A stretch of DNA of 64,000 nucleotides from Acanthornis magna (lineage: Eukaryota > Chordata > Aves > Passeriformes > Acanthizidae): the NCBI GenBank assembly GCA_036785705.1, contig JAWUZG010000173.1:3891001-3955000 (forward strand), given 5' to 3'. A program made the position numbers and the translations under genes. Under the pieces are notes generated by a model. That model ran no database searches. It had not been told where the DNA came from and worked only from the letters and a program-made list of their open reading frames with translations. This document shows, in pieces, positions 11,226-23,513 of the stretch; position 1 is the first letter of the stretch, and every line of letters starts with the position of its first letter.

Positions 11226-13846
11226 AGGGGAAAAAAAAAAATCAAAACCCAAGGAGCAGAAAAAAGAGTGCAAGATCATAACAAAAAGAACAACACGACC
11301 AGTTACAGGAGTGGAAAAAGCCTAAGGCATAAAAAACAAGCTTAGTCCTTTGTATTTGCGGTACAATGGGACTTTGTGACGGGTTATCACTATGATACCA
11401 AGTATATAGGAAATTGGTTCTATTGTAAAACTCTAAGCCTTCAGAAAACAACCCTTACAGGCACCTTTAATCTACTGAGACACAAAAAGCCTTCTTAACT
11501 CACCCGTGCAGTGGTTTGAGCTAAACCTGCAGCTGCAGCTGTGTTTCCTCTGAGGTCCTAGGTAAGGGTCAGGCTTTTGCTTTTTGACTCTCTGATTTTT
11601 TGCACTTGACTTTTGAAGAGAAATAGAATTTTCAATTCACTTCATTATCCATAAACTTGGGGCATTTAAAAATAACCCAGGACTGATATCCAAGATAAAA
11701 CTGTGAATGCTGGCAACAAGTTATTTACATAGATCATAGTTCAGAGCTTCAGTCTGGTATTTAATGGATTTTACTCATGCAGGTGTCCTTCAGGTGTCAA
11801 CAGAGTGGGTCACCTTCTGTAAGGGTTAGCAAGCCACCAGTGAAAAGCCATTCATTTGGAATGAGTAGGAATAGAAATATTTATTCTACTTTGTAATATT
11901 ACGATCCTCCTTTTTTATTTTTTATTTTTTAGCAGCTACAATTGAAATGGCAAGAGTTAATGTAGAAATCAAACCAACAGAAGTTCAATAAATTCTTGGA
12001 CTTCCCCATAACACTGTTCAATATTAATGTTAATGTAAATAGGCACAAACCCCAAGATTTTTTAAAGCATACATAGATCCACGGAGTACAGTGAAAAACA
12101 AGTTGGCACCAAAAGGTGATGTAAACTATGCCAAGAAATAGCCATGTTGCTTCACTCTAATGCTGTTGCCTTGCAGACACACCTGCAAAGCACCTGTTGT
12201 TAATGAGAGTCTGTTTCTGGACACTCAGCCCCCACACTCACATTCACTTCATTCACCTTTCATTTTATACTGCAGCAAGGAGAACAACCTCAGATGGGAC
12301 TTTCTGGCATCAAAACAACAACGTGAAACTATTCTAAACTATCCTAGGATTTTGTTTGGTTTATGCTTTTGGTTTTTGATTGTTTGGGATTTTTTTTGCA
12401 ATCAAATTAACTGAGATAAATGCAGAGGATTTTTGCTGTGATAGGACTAGAAGAAAGAAAATCAACACAACTAAAGGCAACACAACGTAAAAATGTTAAA
12501 TTCTGGCTGGGTGCAATCAAAAAGAAACTTCTCATTGGCTTCAGAAATTGTAGGGTTTCACACTGGAACACTGTGAGAAAAAGAAGAGAGGTAGAAAACA
12601 CATGTGGGACAGGGAAGACCCTCACAGGTAACTTCTGCTCTCCTTCATGTACTGAAATCTGCTACTTTAGGACATTTGCTTTATCTGAAAGCTGCATTCA
12701 GCTGCAGTTGCAGGCTGAGAATGCTTCAGAAGATGACAAGGCTGTCAAAGCTCAAAACCAGAGTGCACCACGTGGAAGACGAGCCTGTACACACACAAAG
12801 ATGCCATGGGGTGTGATGCAGACCTCCCGAAGGACTGAAGGGCCACGAGTCAAGAACGCCTTTTGTACAAAACCCCTAAAGACCTATTTACTACTTAACC
12901 TGCTGGAAGCCCTCAGCCTTCCATCCCACACTCTGCTGGAGTTTCTTCTGCATTTGAAGGTCTTCAACTACTGCTCTTACTCCAAGGAAGTTTTACAGTA
13001 AAATTACTTCACTCTTTAGCTTAACTCCACCTGCCTCTTGTCAAAACCCCTGTTCGTGCTAGGGGTGGTAGAGCACTTCCTCCTTCTAGGTGTTCCCCCC
13101 AAGTGAACAAAGAGATTTGTAGCAACAAATCTCTGTCAAGAGCCATTTCCCCTGAATTTATCAAGAGTACAGAAAGATTGCATAGCACGCATCCATTAAC
13201 TTTTAAGACTCCAGCCACTGACACTTGAGAAATCATTAGCTCCTGTTCTACACAGAAAGTCAGAGCGTGCTGGATGCTTAATCAGCTCTCTGTTTAAACA
13301 TGCTGGAGATATTTAAATGTTAATTTAAGGTAGTTAATGGAGAGCCTGATAGTCAGATGGTGAGCTGGTGTGGCTTTATATCACTCTGGTCTGTCCAAAA
13401 TGTGTTTTACTTTGTCAGTGAAATGACCATATTATGTTGAATTTTTGAGTATTGAAAATCATTATTCCCATAAATACCAGTTTGCATTCTGACTCTTAAC
13501 AGGGGAATGTAACCTTAGAAATTGTCAAATCTATTGCAAACTTCTGATGGAGCCTGCAGAAAAATAACAGTTATCAAATGCATCTTATTTTCTTGAAAAA
13601 AAACCCTGTTTTATTCACAAGACTTTATAAGATCAATCTTTATATTCTTCATCTTAAATTTTTTAATCAGCAGCAGGGGTATCCAAAACTGTAATTACAT
13701 GAATTAATATTTTTGCCATTTTTTCGTTACTCAAAAAGAAATACTGTCTCAAACGCACACCATGGGAATGGCAAGGTCTATCACATAAATCTGTGGAAAC
13801 AAAAGTAGAGGTTGAGCCCTAGTAGGTTCATTTCTTAATCATCATG
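11226..13846. other. Unique sequence with one long chance open frame
   Basis: No recognised repeat apart from an A run at about 11228-11241 at the CR1 5' edge, a T-rich stretch at 11911-11931 and a T/G-rich patch at 12350-12400. The plus frame 12420-13001 (193 codons) is the longest one in the window outside CR1. It shows no domain or family similarity that I recognise. The stretch 13260-13570 is AT-rich with TAAT-type motifs and could be conserved non-coding DNA. Confidence 0.45.
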
Positions 13847-14010
13847 TCACAGAATGGTTTGGGTTGGAAGGGACCTTAAGGATCATCTTGTTCCAATCCC
13901 CCAGCCCTGGACAAGGCACCTTTCACTGACCCAGCTGGCTCAGGGCAGCCTGGCCTTGAACACTGGACAAAGCCTGGCCTTGAGCACTGAAACACCAAGA
14001 GGTTTTAGGA
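13847..14010 (-). mobile_element. CR1 LINE 3' fragment
   Basis: It starts at 'tcacagaatggtttgggttg' on the plus strand, which is the reverse complement of the CR1 3' end, and continues with the usual 'ggaccttaaggatcatctt' block. Part of the 'ctggccttgaacactg' phrase appears twice about 30 bp apart, so there is a small internal duplication. The match fades near 14000. Confidence 0.9.
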
Positions 14011-15249
14011 CTGCCTTTCTTCCATGTCGGCTGTATCCCAATTCAATCAATCTTTCACCATTCATTATTTACTTTCCCTAGACCTTCACAAAGTACTTCA
14101 GCTCTTAACTGCTTCAATATGAACGACACTTTGTCCTTATGGGTCATTTTCCCTCTTCTTTTTGTCCCTGAATTGGCATCAAATGTATTCACTCCTCCTC
14201 TGCGAATACTCACACACACTCTTGAAAGCCCATTATTGAAATCAGCAGTACTATCAGCTACAAACTTTTGCTTTTCATATTGATAGCCCTGAAAGCTTCA
14301 GCCTGCAAAACAAACCAGAGACCCACCATGGCATTCGCTTATTTTATTTTTGCCTCACAAAATTCAACTGTTGTGAGGAAAATATCTGTGGGGTCCATCA
14401 CAGAAAAAATTGCTTTTTCCTAGTGATTTTCAGATGCATTGAACTTAAAGAAATAATCATGAGACAAAGGAAATAGCACAGAGGATAAAAACTCTCCTAG
14501 TGAGCTGAAATTCATACTGACGTCAGCAGAGGTGTGTAAGGATTATGATTGCAATACTTTTGAAAGTAATTACCCTCTCTAGGTAATTGAAAAACTCAGC
14601 CTAACTGGTTAACAAGCTGCAATGACAGTCTGCATTTCTCTAGCACATTACAACTCAGAAGTGCACAATTAAAATTCATAATATCTTGGAAAAAAAGATG
14701 TGTTTGGATTAATGAAAAGATTATTAGCTCCTCAAAAGTAAACAGCTTCCGGTTTTAATTTTGAAGAGTGATAGATCATCCTTCATTTCACAAAGATTCT
14801 TTTCTTCCTGCTGTTTTGAGCTTAGGCCTATTTGAATTCTCTGCTAGAAGTCCTCAATGAGAGAGACTTTACTTGGGCTTCCTACAGCCTTTTTTTCTTT
14901 TTTTTTCTTAAGTGACAAGATTAGAATTGGAATTATAAAATTCTTTAAGAAAAGTATTAGAAGCATGCAGAGTGTTTGCTTACCAATTCCTCTGAATTAA
15001 GGGGGATTTTATTACTGATTGCAATGAAAACATCCTGTCATTAGAGAGCTATTTTGAAGTTATTTAATAAAAGAAAAATATTTCACAATTTATTTTTATG
15101 CAGTAAATCATGAAAGGTACACCCCAGAGCTGAGTATCAATAAAGAATTTAAGCAATTAACAAAATAAATATTGCATATGTTTTCAGCTCTGAAATTTCT
15201 CCTTTTGAAAAATGAACTAAAACTGGTTAAGGGCAAATGATGTAAGGGA
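14011..15249. other. Unique AT-rich sequence, possibly conserved non-coding
   Basis: No repeat or gene is recognised. The interval 14440-15200 is rich in TAAT/ATTA-type words and lacks decayed repeat sequence, which resembles conserved non-coding DNA, but this is an impression only. A T-rich run lies at 14890-14910. Confidence 0.4.
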
Positions 15250-15630
15250 TGTTTATGACATTCAAAGCATGTTGCCTGGGGTTACCTTCCTGTCAAGCTG
15301 GCAGCTTGCAATTTCCCAACCTGTTGGGGCACTCCTTAAGGAGGTTGTTCTGGGGGTTTCCAAAAGAGCTGCCAAACACTCTGGGAGCTTGACACCATGC
15401 CCAGAACCTCTGGCCTCGCTGCTGGGCACTTTTTCCAGTGTCGGGGTCCTCCTTCAGTGCTGTGGATCCAGCTGCCAAGCCTGATGCGGTGGGACATGCC
15501 CGGTGCAGATCTGAGTCCCTCCTGGCATCCCCTGAAGCTCAGCCTCCACCTTACGGCAGCACTGCTCTGAAATGCCCCAAGAATTGTGATCTGGTTCGCC
15601 CTGATTTGAGGATTAATTAGCACTACTACA
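15250..15630. other. GC-rich patch of unknown origin
   Basis: About 380 bp are clearly richer in G and C than both flanks and hold several CpGs. Overlapping open frames of 60-95 codons exist on both strands, as expected from low stop-codon density. It has no CR1 features. A perfect 12-bp palindrome (CTCCTTAAGGAG) lies at 15332-15343. It could be a piece of an unrecognised LTR or a small regulatory island; the sharp edges favour an inserted element. Confidence 0.35.
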
Positions 15631-17566
15631 GCTTCCTCTTGTAACTCCTATGGGCTAATTAATTTTTGCAACTGTTTGGGAACTTCTGTTTTGGCTTTGG
15701 CTCTTATCAGATATTTCCACCTATCTGAGCTCCTGAGTTTTCCAGTGGGTAAAAAAAGCAAAATAAATAAATCAATAAATAATTTAGAATTATGCTATGT
15801 TTTGATTAATATATCTTGCGGCTTTGTTTTCTTTTTTTTTTTTTTCAATGTTTCTTTTCTTTTAACTGAAAAGAACTTATTTTACAGCACATGCCTTGTG
15901 AAAAAAAACTGGCATTTCCTTGCTAGTATTTCCTTGCTAATGCTTGTTAATATTCACATTTGTGCACACAGTACTTAGCTCCATCCTGAGACACGTCGAT
16001 TATTGCTCTAACTCGTGTTTCTTTTTTCCGCTCTCTTCATTCCAGAGCGGGTTTGTACCGGGAGATTGCATAACAGAGTGGAAATTATAATTTCTTAAGT
16101 TTAAGGTTCCAGAGAAGGTTATCCCTGCTGCCCTGTCCCACATATGTGTGCAGCCTAAGGCTGGGGAATTCTGTGACAGGAGACAGGGAGATTGCATGTG
16201 GCTCAAAGCAACTCATATTCAGCTAGCTGAAATGTGTCTAAGCTACACTGGGAACAATATAAATATCTTTTTTTTTTCCCCTCGTTCTTCTCCCGCATAA
16301 AGCACAAAGTGGTGAAGGCATCTGATGATGGTACTTGCGAGGAATCTGATATTATAGTGAGGGTAAAAGATTTACATACTCTAAGCAAAGGTTTTTCTGT
16401 GATTAGTGCTGCTAAAAGGAACAGAGGAAAATAAAAAACGCTTCCAAGATTTTTAAAGGAAGCCAACCATCATATTCAGGACTGTGTTACCTAAGGTAAT
16501 TCATTTAGAGGAATAACTGGAAGAAGAAATAAACTGTTTTCATGTCTTTTTGGACATACCGACATGGAAAGGAGACTTTCTGACAACAGATGACAAGACT
16601 TCAGAACTTGACTTCACCTTGAAGACTCTGGAAGTCAGCATCACCTGGAGGACTTCCCCGGTTTTACTTCTTTGTTTCCACATCTGATGTTTTAGTCTCA
16701 TTCCACCCAGGCATTCTTCCTCTGCTATTCCCCTTGGGTAGCTAATCTAACATAAGCTGATCTGATGTTTTCATCCCATCTCTGTATCTTTGTACAGCTA
16801 GTCCCAGTTCCCCCCTAAAAGCGCTATCAGCAGAGACGTCCCTCATCTTTTCCCACATCTCCTACTTCAATTCTCTAAAGGCAAGTTACCCAACACGGGA
16901 ACGACCCTGGGGACTTTTCAGTCCAACGTTGTGCTGTTAAATTTCTCTGTCTGTACTCAGTTTGGAGCAGATGTGAGTCCAGATCTTTGTTTCTACAAGC
17001 GCAGACACCAAGCTGAAGTCACTAATGTAATCACTTATTTCACCAGGCTGTGGCCACGAAGTGGGGATTAAACTGTTTTTGCATCAGCAAAATTATATGA
17101 GCTGACGTGGAGAAATGTGCATTATGGCAGGCTGTGAGAAAGTTAAACAGAGGGATAAAGAGCTGCAGAGGGCAGCTGAGACCAGTCTTCCAGAAAGACT
17201 GTCAGCCACAGAGATGCTAAATCACTGAGGGATGCTTAGTCTTGCCCCTGACACTCTCGACTGAATTTAATAAACGCCTCCCTCTCCATACTTCTCGAAG
17301 AACAAAACAAGATCTGAATAGCAGAGTCCATTGTCACTCCATATGGCAAAGCAAGGCAAGATGGACAGAATCCAAAACACAGAGCAGATGATTTGCTTTG
17401 TTCTTCTTCCACCAGCTGCAACAAAGAAAGCGTAAGGAAGAAAAAAAAATCTGTGCAAGAAGAGAAAAAATATTTGTCAGAAGACAAAGTTCTTAGCCAA
17501 GTCTGTATTATGGCCTGACTTTCTGATATTGAAGGCCTGATTTTATTACAACATCCACTTCATAGG
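15631..17566. other. Unique sequence, no gene recognised
   Basis: Ordinary sequence with T-rich runs at 15830-15846 and 16268-16278. No frame exceeds about 100 codons and none resembles a known protein. The interval 17000-17180 looks well kept and might be a conserved non-coding element. Confidence 0.45.
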
Positions 17567-18022
17567 TCATAGAATCATTAATGTTGGAAAAGTCCACTAA
17601 AATAATCAAGGACAACCATTCCCACAGCTCCACTAAATCTCATTCCCAAGTGCCACATCTACACAGCTTTTTCAGTCCTTCTGGGGTAGTGTCTCCACCA
17701 TCACCCTGAGCAGTCTGTTCCACCCTGTCAGTGAAGAAATTTTCCTGATATCCAACCTAAACTTTCCCTGGTGCAACTGGAGATGATTTCCTCTCCTCCT
17801 ATCCTTTGCTCCCAAAGGAGCACCCTAGCTGCCCTCTCCTGTCATGGAGTTTTGGAGAGTGAAAAGGTCCCCACTGAGCCTCCTTTTCTCCAGGCTGAGC
17901 CCTTTCCCAGCTCCCTCAGCCCCTCCTGGGGCTCCAGACCCTTCCCCAGCTCCATTCCCTTCCCTGGACATGCTCCAGCCCGTCCATGTCCTTCTTGCAG
18001 TGTGGGGCCCAAAAGTGAACTT
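17567..18022 (-). mobile_element. CR1 LINE 3' fragment, CR1-Y-like
   Basis: The plus strand begins 'tcatagaatcattaatgttg' and runs through 'gatatccaacctaaact', 'gagcctccttttctccaggctgag' and 'ggacatgctccagcccgtcc' to 'gtggggcccaaaagtgaac'. These are the CR1 3' UTR and the RT C-terminal codons in reverse. It is 5'-truncated at about 18022. The A/T-rich 3' edge is diverged from consensus, suggesting an older insertion. Confidence 0.92.
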
Positions 18023-19502
18023 CCCAAACAAATAACACGAACTCTACTGCCTGGTCAAAGCAAATCATGACAATGGAGCAATTTCTCTCTCTCATGCAAT
18101 TACGAGTCTTTTAATGGCAACTGGAACGTCCTATCTACCATCACGCATCTACCATCTGTCCTGTCTACCATCTTAATGCTTCTTGCATAAAGCTTAAGTT
18201 TTGCATAAAATTAAGTTTTATTTCTTAGGGGAAATAGTTCATTTTCCAAAGGAAATAATATAAAGCCATAAATGGTTGGAGACATTTTAATTCTTCGACA
18301 GGATCGAAAAGAAGTCTAGAAAAGTGTTCTCCATCAGTCTGGAGAAGAAGTCAATCCCAGAGGACATTTTGTGACTGCTTTTCCCTTGTCTTTTAATCAA
18401 TAAGTAGATGTTTTTCATTGATGTATGCAAAAAACCCCAGCCTAACCCAACCCAAAAACCAAAAACTAAAAAAAAAAAAACCCTTATTGAAGATAGGCAA
18501 ACTGTACAAGCAGCCAGAAGCCAACTAGATGTCATATTTAGAGAGCAGCACTTTCTGGCTGTCAGCTGGAGCACTGCAATTCAGAGCAGCGATGGCAGAG
18601 GGCTGCATGTGCCATGAGCAGTGTCTGACAGGCTCAGAGATGTTACCAACCAGGTTTTATCTCTTTAGGAAGAAATCAGTGCAGCGGTTGGGGAAGATGC
18701 TGGAAAACCCTTTAGCACATTGTGTATAGTCCCTATATTTGTGGATAATGTTTAGTTTTGTGCCACACAGTGCTTAGTGCAAATGCCAGAGATTAACGTG
18801 GCCTTGAGTTAACTCCTTACTTCATGACTAATAAGTCTTATGCCAGCTAAAGCTTCCTGGTTTACTTATATCAGTGACTAATATATACCAGCAGATATCT
18901 TAATTTTGAGAACAGAGATAGAGTGTCGGAGCAAAGGGTGGTAAGAGAAGTGCATCATAACCTGACCACATAACAGAGATGCTCTCAAGGGAAGAAGACT
19001 CATCCAAAGGTCCAGGAACATAAAAGGGAATTTTGAGGAATGTGATGTTCCCAAACGAGCACCAAAGACCCTCAAAAGACCCTTACTCGTATCCAAATAA
19101 TTTCATGGAAATAACTATCATGTATGTATCCAGGAAATGTAATGATAAGTAATAGAAATATGATGAACAGGTTCTAGTTCCATGGGTATAGCCTGGTCCG
19201 TTAGATTGCTGCCCACTCTTTGAGGAGAATTCCCCATGCATCCAGCACTGTCAGTTTTCTAACACAGCAAACTGGTTGGAGAGTTTATTTCCCAGTTTTC
19301 AGTGCCAGAGACACTGAAGCTGTCGCATTTTCCAGATTCACTAGTCACAGAACAAAAAATATTACCCATTAAGTTTTTCAGTGTAACTGGCAATGGATAT
19401 TGACTCAGTATCACCCTTGTTCTAGTGCTGCTGTGTTATTTGCTTGGGGTTTTTTTGTTTGGCTGTTTTTTTAAATGCAAACATTAGTGGAAAAAAAATA
19501 GT
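18023..19502. other. Unique sequence with an A/C-rich tract
   Basis: No gene or recognised transposon. An A/C-rich low-complexity tract (CCCAACCCAAAAACC-like, ending in a run of A) lies at about 18428-18483. A T/G-rich patch lies at 19440-19473 just before the LTR pair. Confidence 0.5.
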
Positions 19503-19765
19503 AAAATCAGGTGACTCAGCACATCCTGAGTTATATACCCAGAGAAAGGTTCCCACTGCAGCAAACTGTGTGGAGAGGCAGCTGCTCATACACATATAAT
19601 TGTCCAGGCAGGGATCACCCTGAGTTATGGGACAGATGTCATCTGCAACCACCAATAACCATTGCAGCACAATCCCTCACCCCCAAATATGTCCTGAGTA
19701 TGGATTCCTGGAATTCGGACTGTAAGTTCAGCCAATGAGCATTCATTCCTTTGTTTGCTAAAATG

Positions 19766-19773
19766 TATAAATA
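19766..19773 (+). promoter_or_regulatory. TATA box of the first LTR
   Basis: TATAAATA lies about 34 bp downstream of a CCAAT box and about 210 bp upstream of AATAAA, which is normal U3-R geometry for an avian retroviral LTR. Confidence 0.6.
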
Positions 19774-19975
19774 GTGAAAACTTTTGAACAAGCTCACCCA
19801 CCACTGAGAAGCCCAGGGTGGAGAAAGACCAATGGAATGCTGCTGAATCCATGGGTGGTAATATCTTTACTTTCTGCTTAATCTTTCTCTCTTTCACTCT
19901 GTTTATCCCTCCTCCCCCCAACCCCCTTATTTTCTATTTTTTTTTCTCTCTCTCTCTACCTCACATTTGCTGTTT

Positions 19976-19981
19976 AATAAA
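19976..19981 (+). promoter_or_regulatory. Polyadenylation signal of the first LTR
   Basis: AATAAA is followed within 30 bp by 'actttggcatagggtctcg', a GT-rich downstream element. This places the R/U5 boundary at about 20000. Confidence 0.6.
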
Positions 19982-20056
19982 ATCCATACTATTGACTTTG
20001 GCATAGGGTCTCGTTTGCACCTTAGTTCGGGTAGAGGCATCTCTCTAAAAATCAGG

Positions 20057-20584
20057 TGATAACAGCCATGCTGGAGCAAGCTGTGCATGAAGGATCAGAC
20101 CCCATGGAAAAGTGACCCACGCTGGAGCAGCTCGTGGGTCACTGCCGCCCATGGGACGGACTCAGACTGGAGAAGTTCATGGAGAACTGTCTGCTGTGGG
20201 AGGGACCCTACCCTGGAGCAGGGGAAGGACTCCTCTCCCTGAGCAGCAGCAGGAACAGCACGTGATGAGCTGACCATAACTCCCATTCCCATCTCCCTGC
20301 ACCACTGGGGCAGGAGGGAGAGCCTGGGAAGGAGGGAGGGGTGGGGGAGAAGGTGTTTTTATAATGTGTTTCCCTTTTCATTACCTTATTCTGATTTTGG
20401 TTCATAATAAATTCAGTTAATATCCCCAAGTCAAGACTGTTTTGACTGTGACAATAATTGGTTTGTGATCTCTCCTGGTCCTTATCTCAACTCATGAACC
20501 TTTTGTTATGCATTCTCTCCTCTGCCCATGTGAGAGAGTGGCTTTGATGGGTGCATGGCAGGCAGCCAGGGTCAACCCACCACG
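20057..20584 (+). mobile_element. Second LTR, abutting the first, ERVL-like
   Basis: It contains 'ccatgctggagcaagctg'-type short repeats (the word 'ctggagca' recurs), a purine-rich block at 20310-20355, AATAAA at 20406-20411 and an end reading 'ccagggtcaacccaccac' at 20583. I recall this ending from a common avian LTR family, probably ERVL-type. The left edge is unclear because it touches the direct repeat of the preceding LTR. No provirus interior is present, so it is a solo or truncated LTR. Confidence 0.65.
20406..20411 (+). promoter_or_regulatory. Polyadenylation signal of the second LTR
   Basis: AATAAA lies about 175 bp before the LTR end and is followed by the T/G-rich 'gactgttttgactgtgac'. 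It supports plus-strand orientation. Confidence 0.55.
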
Positions 20585-21423
20585 CTATGAACAAAAAAAT
20601 CTATGTTTCTTGGGCCATATTGCCATGCTGTTGGAGAGTGGGTAAGGCCATGATTACATATTTTTCCTTTATTTTAATGTGTAGAGAAATAAATAGTTTT
20701 CTACCATCATTCTAATTAATTAACACTTTCTAAGCCAATAACCAAACATTTTGTGAGCCTTTGTGCATGCCGTGAGACAAGTTATATGTGTCTCTCCAAT
20801 CACGACTGAAGTCCCACGGAAACACATCCAACAGAGTGCAGCATCATGGAGTCATAGAACATCTCATCATGAGCGAGCAGACCTAACTGCATGATTGGAT
20901 CTAAATTAATCTCCCAGGTTTTCTTACAAGGCTTCCCCAGCATCATCCCCTAAGGCAGGCACTTTTCCATCCCCACTCATCCCGACTCATCCAGGCCTGT
21001 GCTGAAGCTGTGTAGCTGCACTGTACTGAGTCCTACCTGTTGAAACTTGGTTTACAGAGGGATAAGCAAAAAGTAAATAATCCATGACTAACATTCCCAG
21101 TTCTGTGGGAAATGCAGCCCCTTTAATGATCCAGCAGCTGGAACAAATGACTGCTCACTCATAACATACACATTGCAGTTGTCATAGAAACACACTTAGC
21201 AACAAAGAATCCTTGACCTTTTCCCCATCTGTTTTGAATCTTCACAAAGGCACATTAATTTCTATATATTGATTTCTCCTGGTTGGTTTTTTTTTTTTTC
21301 CTTCCCACCCAAATGCCACATTTTGTGTGGCTCCCAGCAGAAGTCTTCCATGACTTCTGGGGCAGTACTGCAGAGGTCCTGCCTCTCCTTACCCCTGTTC
21401 AGTGTGGGGCACCAGTTAGTTCC
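20585..21423. other. Unique sequence, no gene recognised
   Basis: No recognised element is present. A T run lies at 21287-21299, about 125 bp before the next CR1. Confidence 0.5.
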
Positions 21424-21658
21424 TGACAGAAAGTTTAGATTGGATATTAGAAAACATTTCTTCACTGAAAGGGAGTCCAAGCCCTGGCAAAGGCTGCCCA
21501 TGGCAGTGGTGGAGTCACCATCTTGGAGGGATTTAAGAGCTGTGTGGATTTGGCACCTGGGGACATGGGTGAGCAGTGGGTTTGTCCCTGCTGTGGGAAT
21601 TGCTGGACTCGATGGTCTGGGAGGTCTTTTACAACATAAACAATGACATGATTCCGTA
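21424..21658 (+). mobile_element. CR1 LINE 3' fragment
   Basis: It contains 'agattggatattagaaaac' and 'ttcttcactgaaagg', then the Trp-Gln-Arg-Leu-Pro coding block, 'ctggactcgatggtctggg', and a degenerate 3' end near 'acatgattccgta'. It is about 235 bp long and strongly 5'-truncated. Confidence 0.9.
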
Positions 21659-23388
21659 TAAATATAACTGCAAGTTAATACAAATGGCTACTCCACCACA
21701 ACCTAGAAACTTGAAAAACAGTAAGTTCAGAAAGAGTGAGGGAACCACTCAGAGCTCTGTGGTTTTGGATTAACCAGTAAGAGTCCGTAATTAAATCAGA
21801 GCATCCCTTTCAAATGGCTGCAGACCATCCAGGAAACAAGAATATATTATCAAAGGCTGAGGTGTGTATAGCAACACCACTGTGATGAGAACAGCCTTGC
21901 TACAAAGGGCTTTGCTAAATTCCAGGAAGAAGCGGAGATGGATGAAATTAATCCAGACTCTGAGTAATGGTGAAATCACTGCATGTTCTGAAGGCACAGA
22001 GATTTTAGATAAAGCTTGCCTGATGTAATCACATTAGCCATCAAATTAGATCCCCAGAGTTTGGGTGTTTTTCAGTATGTATCATCACCCCATGTTTGCC
22101 ATTTGAGATAAACAGAATAAACTTGATCACAAATTACCTTAAATTAAAATAATAAAGGAGAAAATAAGTATTTTTCCTATTTAAGTAATTTTGGAAAGAT
22201 TCTAGCTCTTGGTTTACTTTTTAATTTTTTTTTTTATTTTACACTTTCTTTCAAATCAATGACGTTTACAGTAGGATATTTTCTTCTCTCCTCTTCTCTC
22301 CCCAGAAAATTATGTAATGAGAAAAAGAAAACAATACTGAACATACATGCATAAACACACACACACAGAACTTAAATATCTGCAAAGAAAAAAAACCCCA
22401 ACTTTTAAGCAACTAGTGCTTCTTAAGGAAAATTATTAAATACATCATTTTCCCATTAAAATAGATTTTGGAAATAATTTCAAATTACACTTATTACCCA
22501 TATTAAATATTTTCTGAGTTATACAACAGAGAAAGGATTGTGTAAAAGCAATGACAAGGCACTGGCAGCTTTATCAAATCTCCTAAAGCAGTGGATCACT
22601 TTTAAGATTCAAAATATTTCCTCCAACACCACAATTTCACAGTGTCAGGATTTTTATTTGGAAAGGAATAGTATGGGTTGCTATGATTTTGGAGATTGGT
22701 TAGGGATCACCTCCTGAGTCCTTTGTTGTCTGCAGATCTCAGCTTAAGTAATGCTGGTGAAGGAAACCTTTGTCTTGGTTGGAGACAAACAACACGGCTA
22801 CAAGTCACCTTCCATTTTATCTGCTCTGAGTGTACTAAAAGGTGAATAAAAGAGATACAGAGCTGTGAAGGCTTGTGGAGAAAAGAAAAAAAACAAACAT
22901 TTTTAGAATTAAAAACTCCTGACTTATAAGCTCTAAGTGGTTTGTCTGCAGTTTAGCTAAAAACAGATGGTGCATGTCTGAGTCTAATGTATTTTTTTAT
23001 GCATTAATAAATTGCATTAACAAATGCAATGAAAAACAAGCAGAGCAGGTGAAAGAAGAGCATGGCAGTGGAAGGAGAGAAGAGCTGGATTTTCAGAGCC
23101 AACAATTGCTGATCTTTATATGAGCTGGCTCATGTTCAACTTTTTTTAAATGTTTGGGTTTGTATCTAAATGGAGACATCAAAATCATTATTTGCGTTTC
23201 CATTTAAAATTTGTCATAGTGGTGTATCTGCAAATCAGTACCTGAATGTGTACTTTGGGCAGCTCTTTCTGAAGAACTCACAATCAGAATCTCAAAGCCC
23301 ATCAAAACTGATTGTTTCGGCTAGCACTGGTCTCAGGTGTAATTCCATTTGTTAATACAAGTCAGAATCCTCTGAAATACTCTGACAA
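21659..23388. other. Unique AT-rich sequence, no gene recognised
   Basis: The core 22020-22640 is very AT-rich. A short (CA)n stretch lies at 22356-22367 and a T run at 22224-22235. No coding similarity is seen. Confidence 0.5.
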
Positions 23389-23513
23389 GTTGGATGGAGC
23401 TCTGACCAGCCTGGGATAGTGGAAGCAGTCCCTGCCCATGGCAGGGGGTGGAATGAGATGATCTCTCAGGTCCCTCCCAACCCCAACCACTGTGTGATTC
23501 TGTGATTCTGTGG
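23389..23513 (+). mobile_element. CR1 LINE 3' tail
   Basis: About 125 bp: 'gttggatggagctctgacc', 'ccctgcccatggcaggggg', 'aggtccctcccaacccc', then two and a half copies of the octamer TGATTCTG typical of CR1 3' ends. It is a well-preserved 3' tail, so it probably belongs to a younger subfamily than its neighbours. Confidence 0.93.

Larger units (their letters stand above)
19503..20059 (+). mobile_element. Probable solo LTR (endogenous retrovirus), first of a pair
   Basis: The segment has LTR-type signals in the right order for plus-strand transcription. There are CCAAT boxes in 'caccaataacc' and 'agccaatgag', a TATA box at 19766-19773, a pyrimidine-rich stretch at 19865-19960, and a polyadenylation signal at 19976-19981 followed by 'tttggcatagggtctcg'. 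A 12-bp direct repeat AAAATCAGGTGA lies at 19503-19514 and 20048-20059, 545 bp apart. It probably reflects the insertion boundaries, but exact TG…CA termini could not be fixed. No internal viral genes are seen. The family is not identified. Confidence 0.65.

Noticed and set aside
12420..13001. 193-codon plus-strand open frame
   Set aside because: No family resemblance, no coding-type codon bias by eye and no splice or promoter context. In 64 kb read in six frames one such frame is not surprising.
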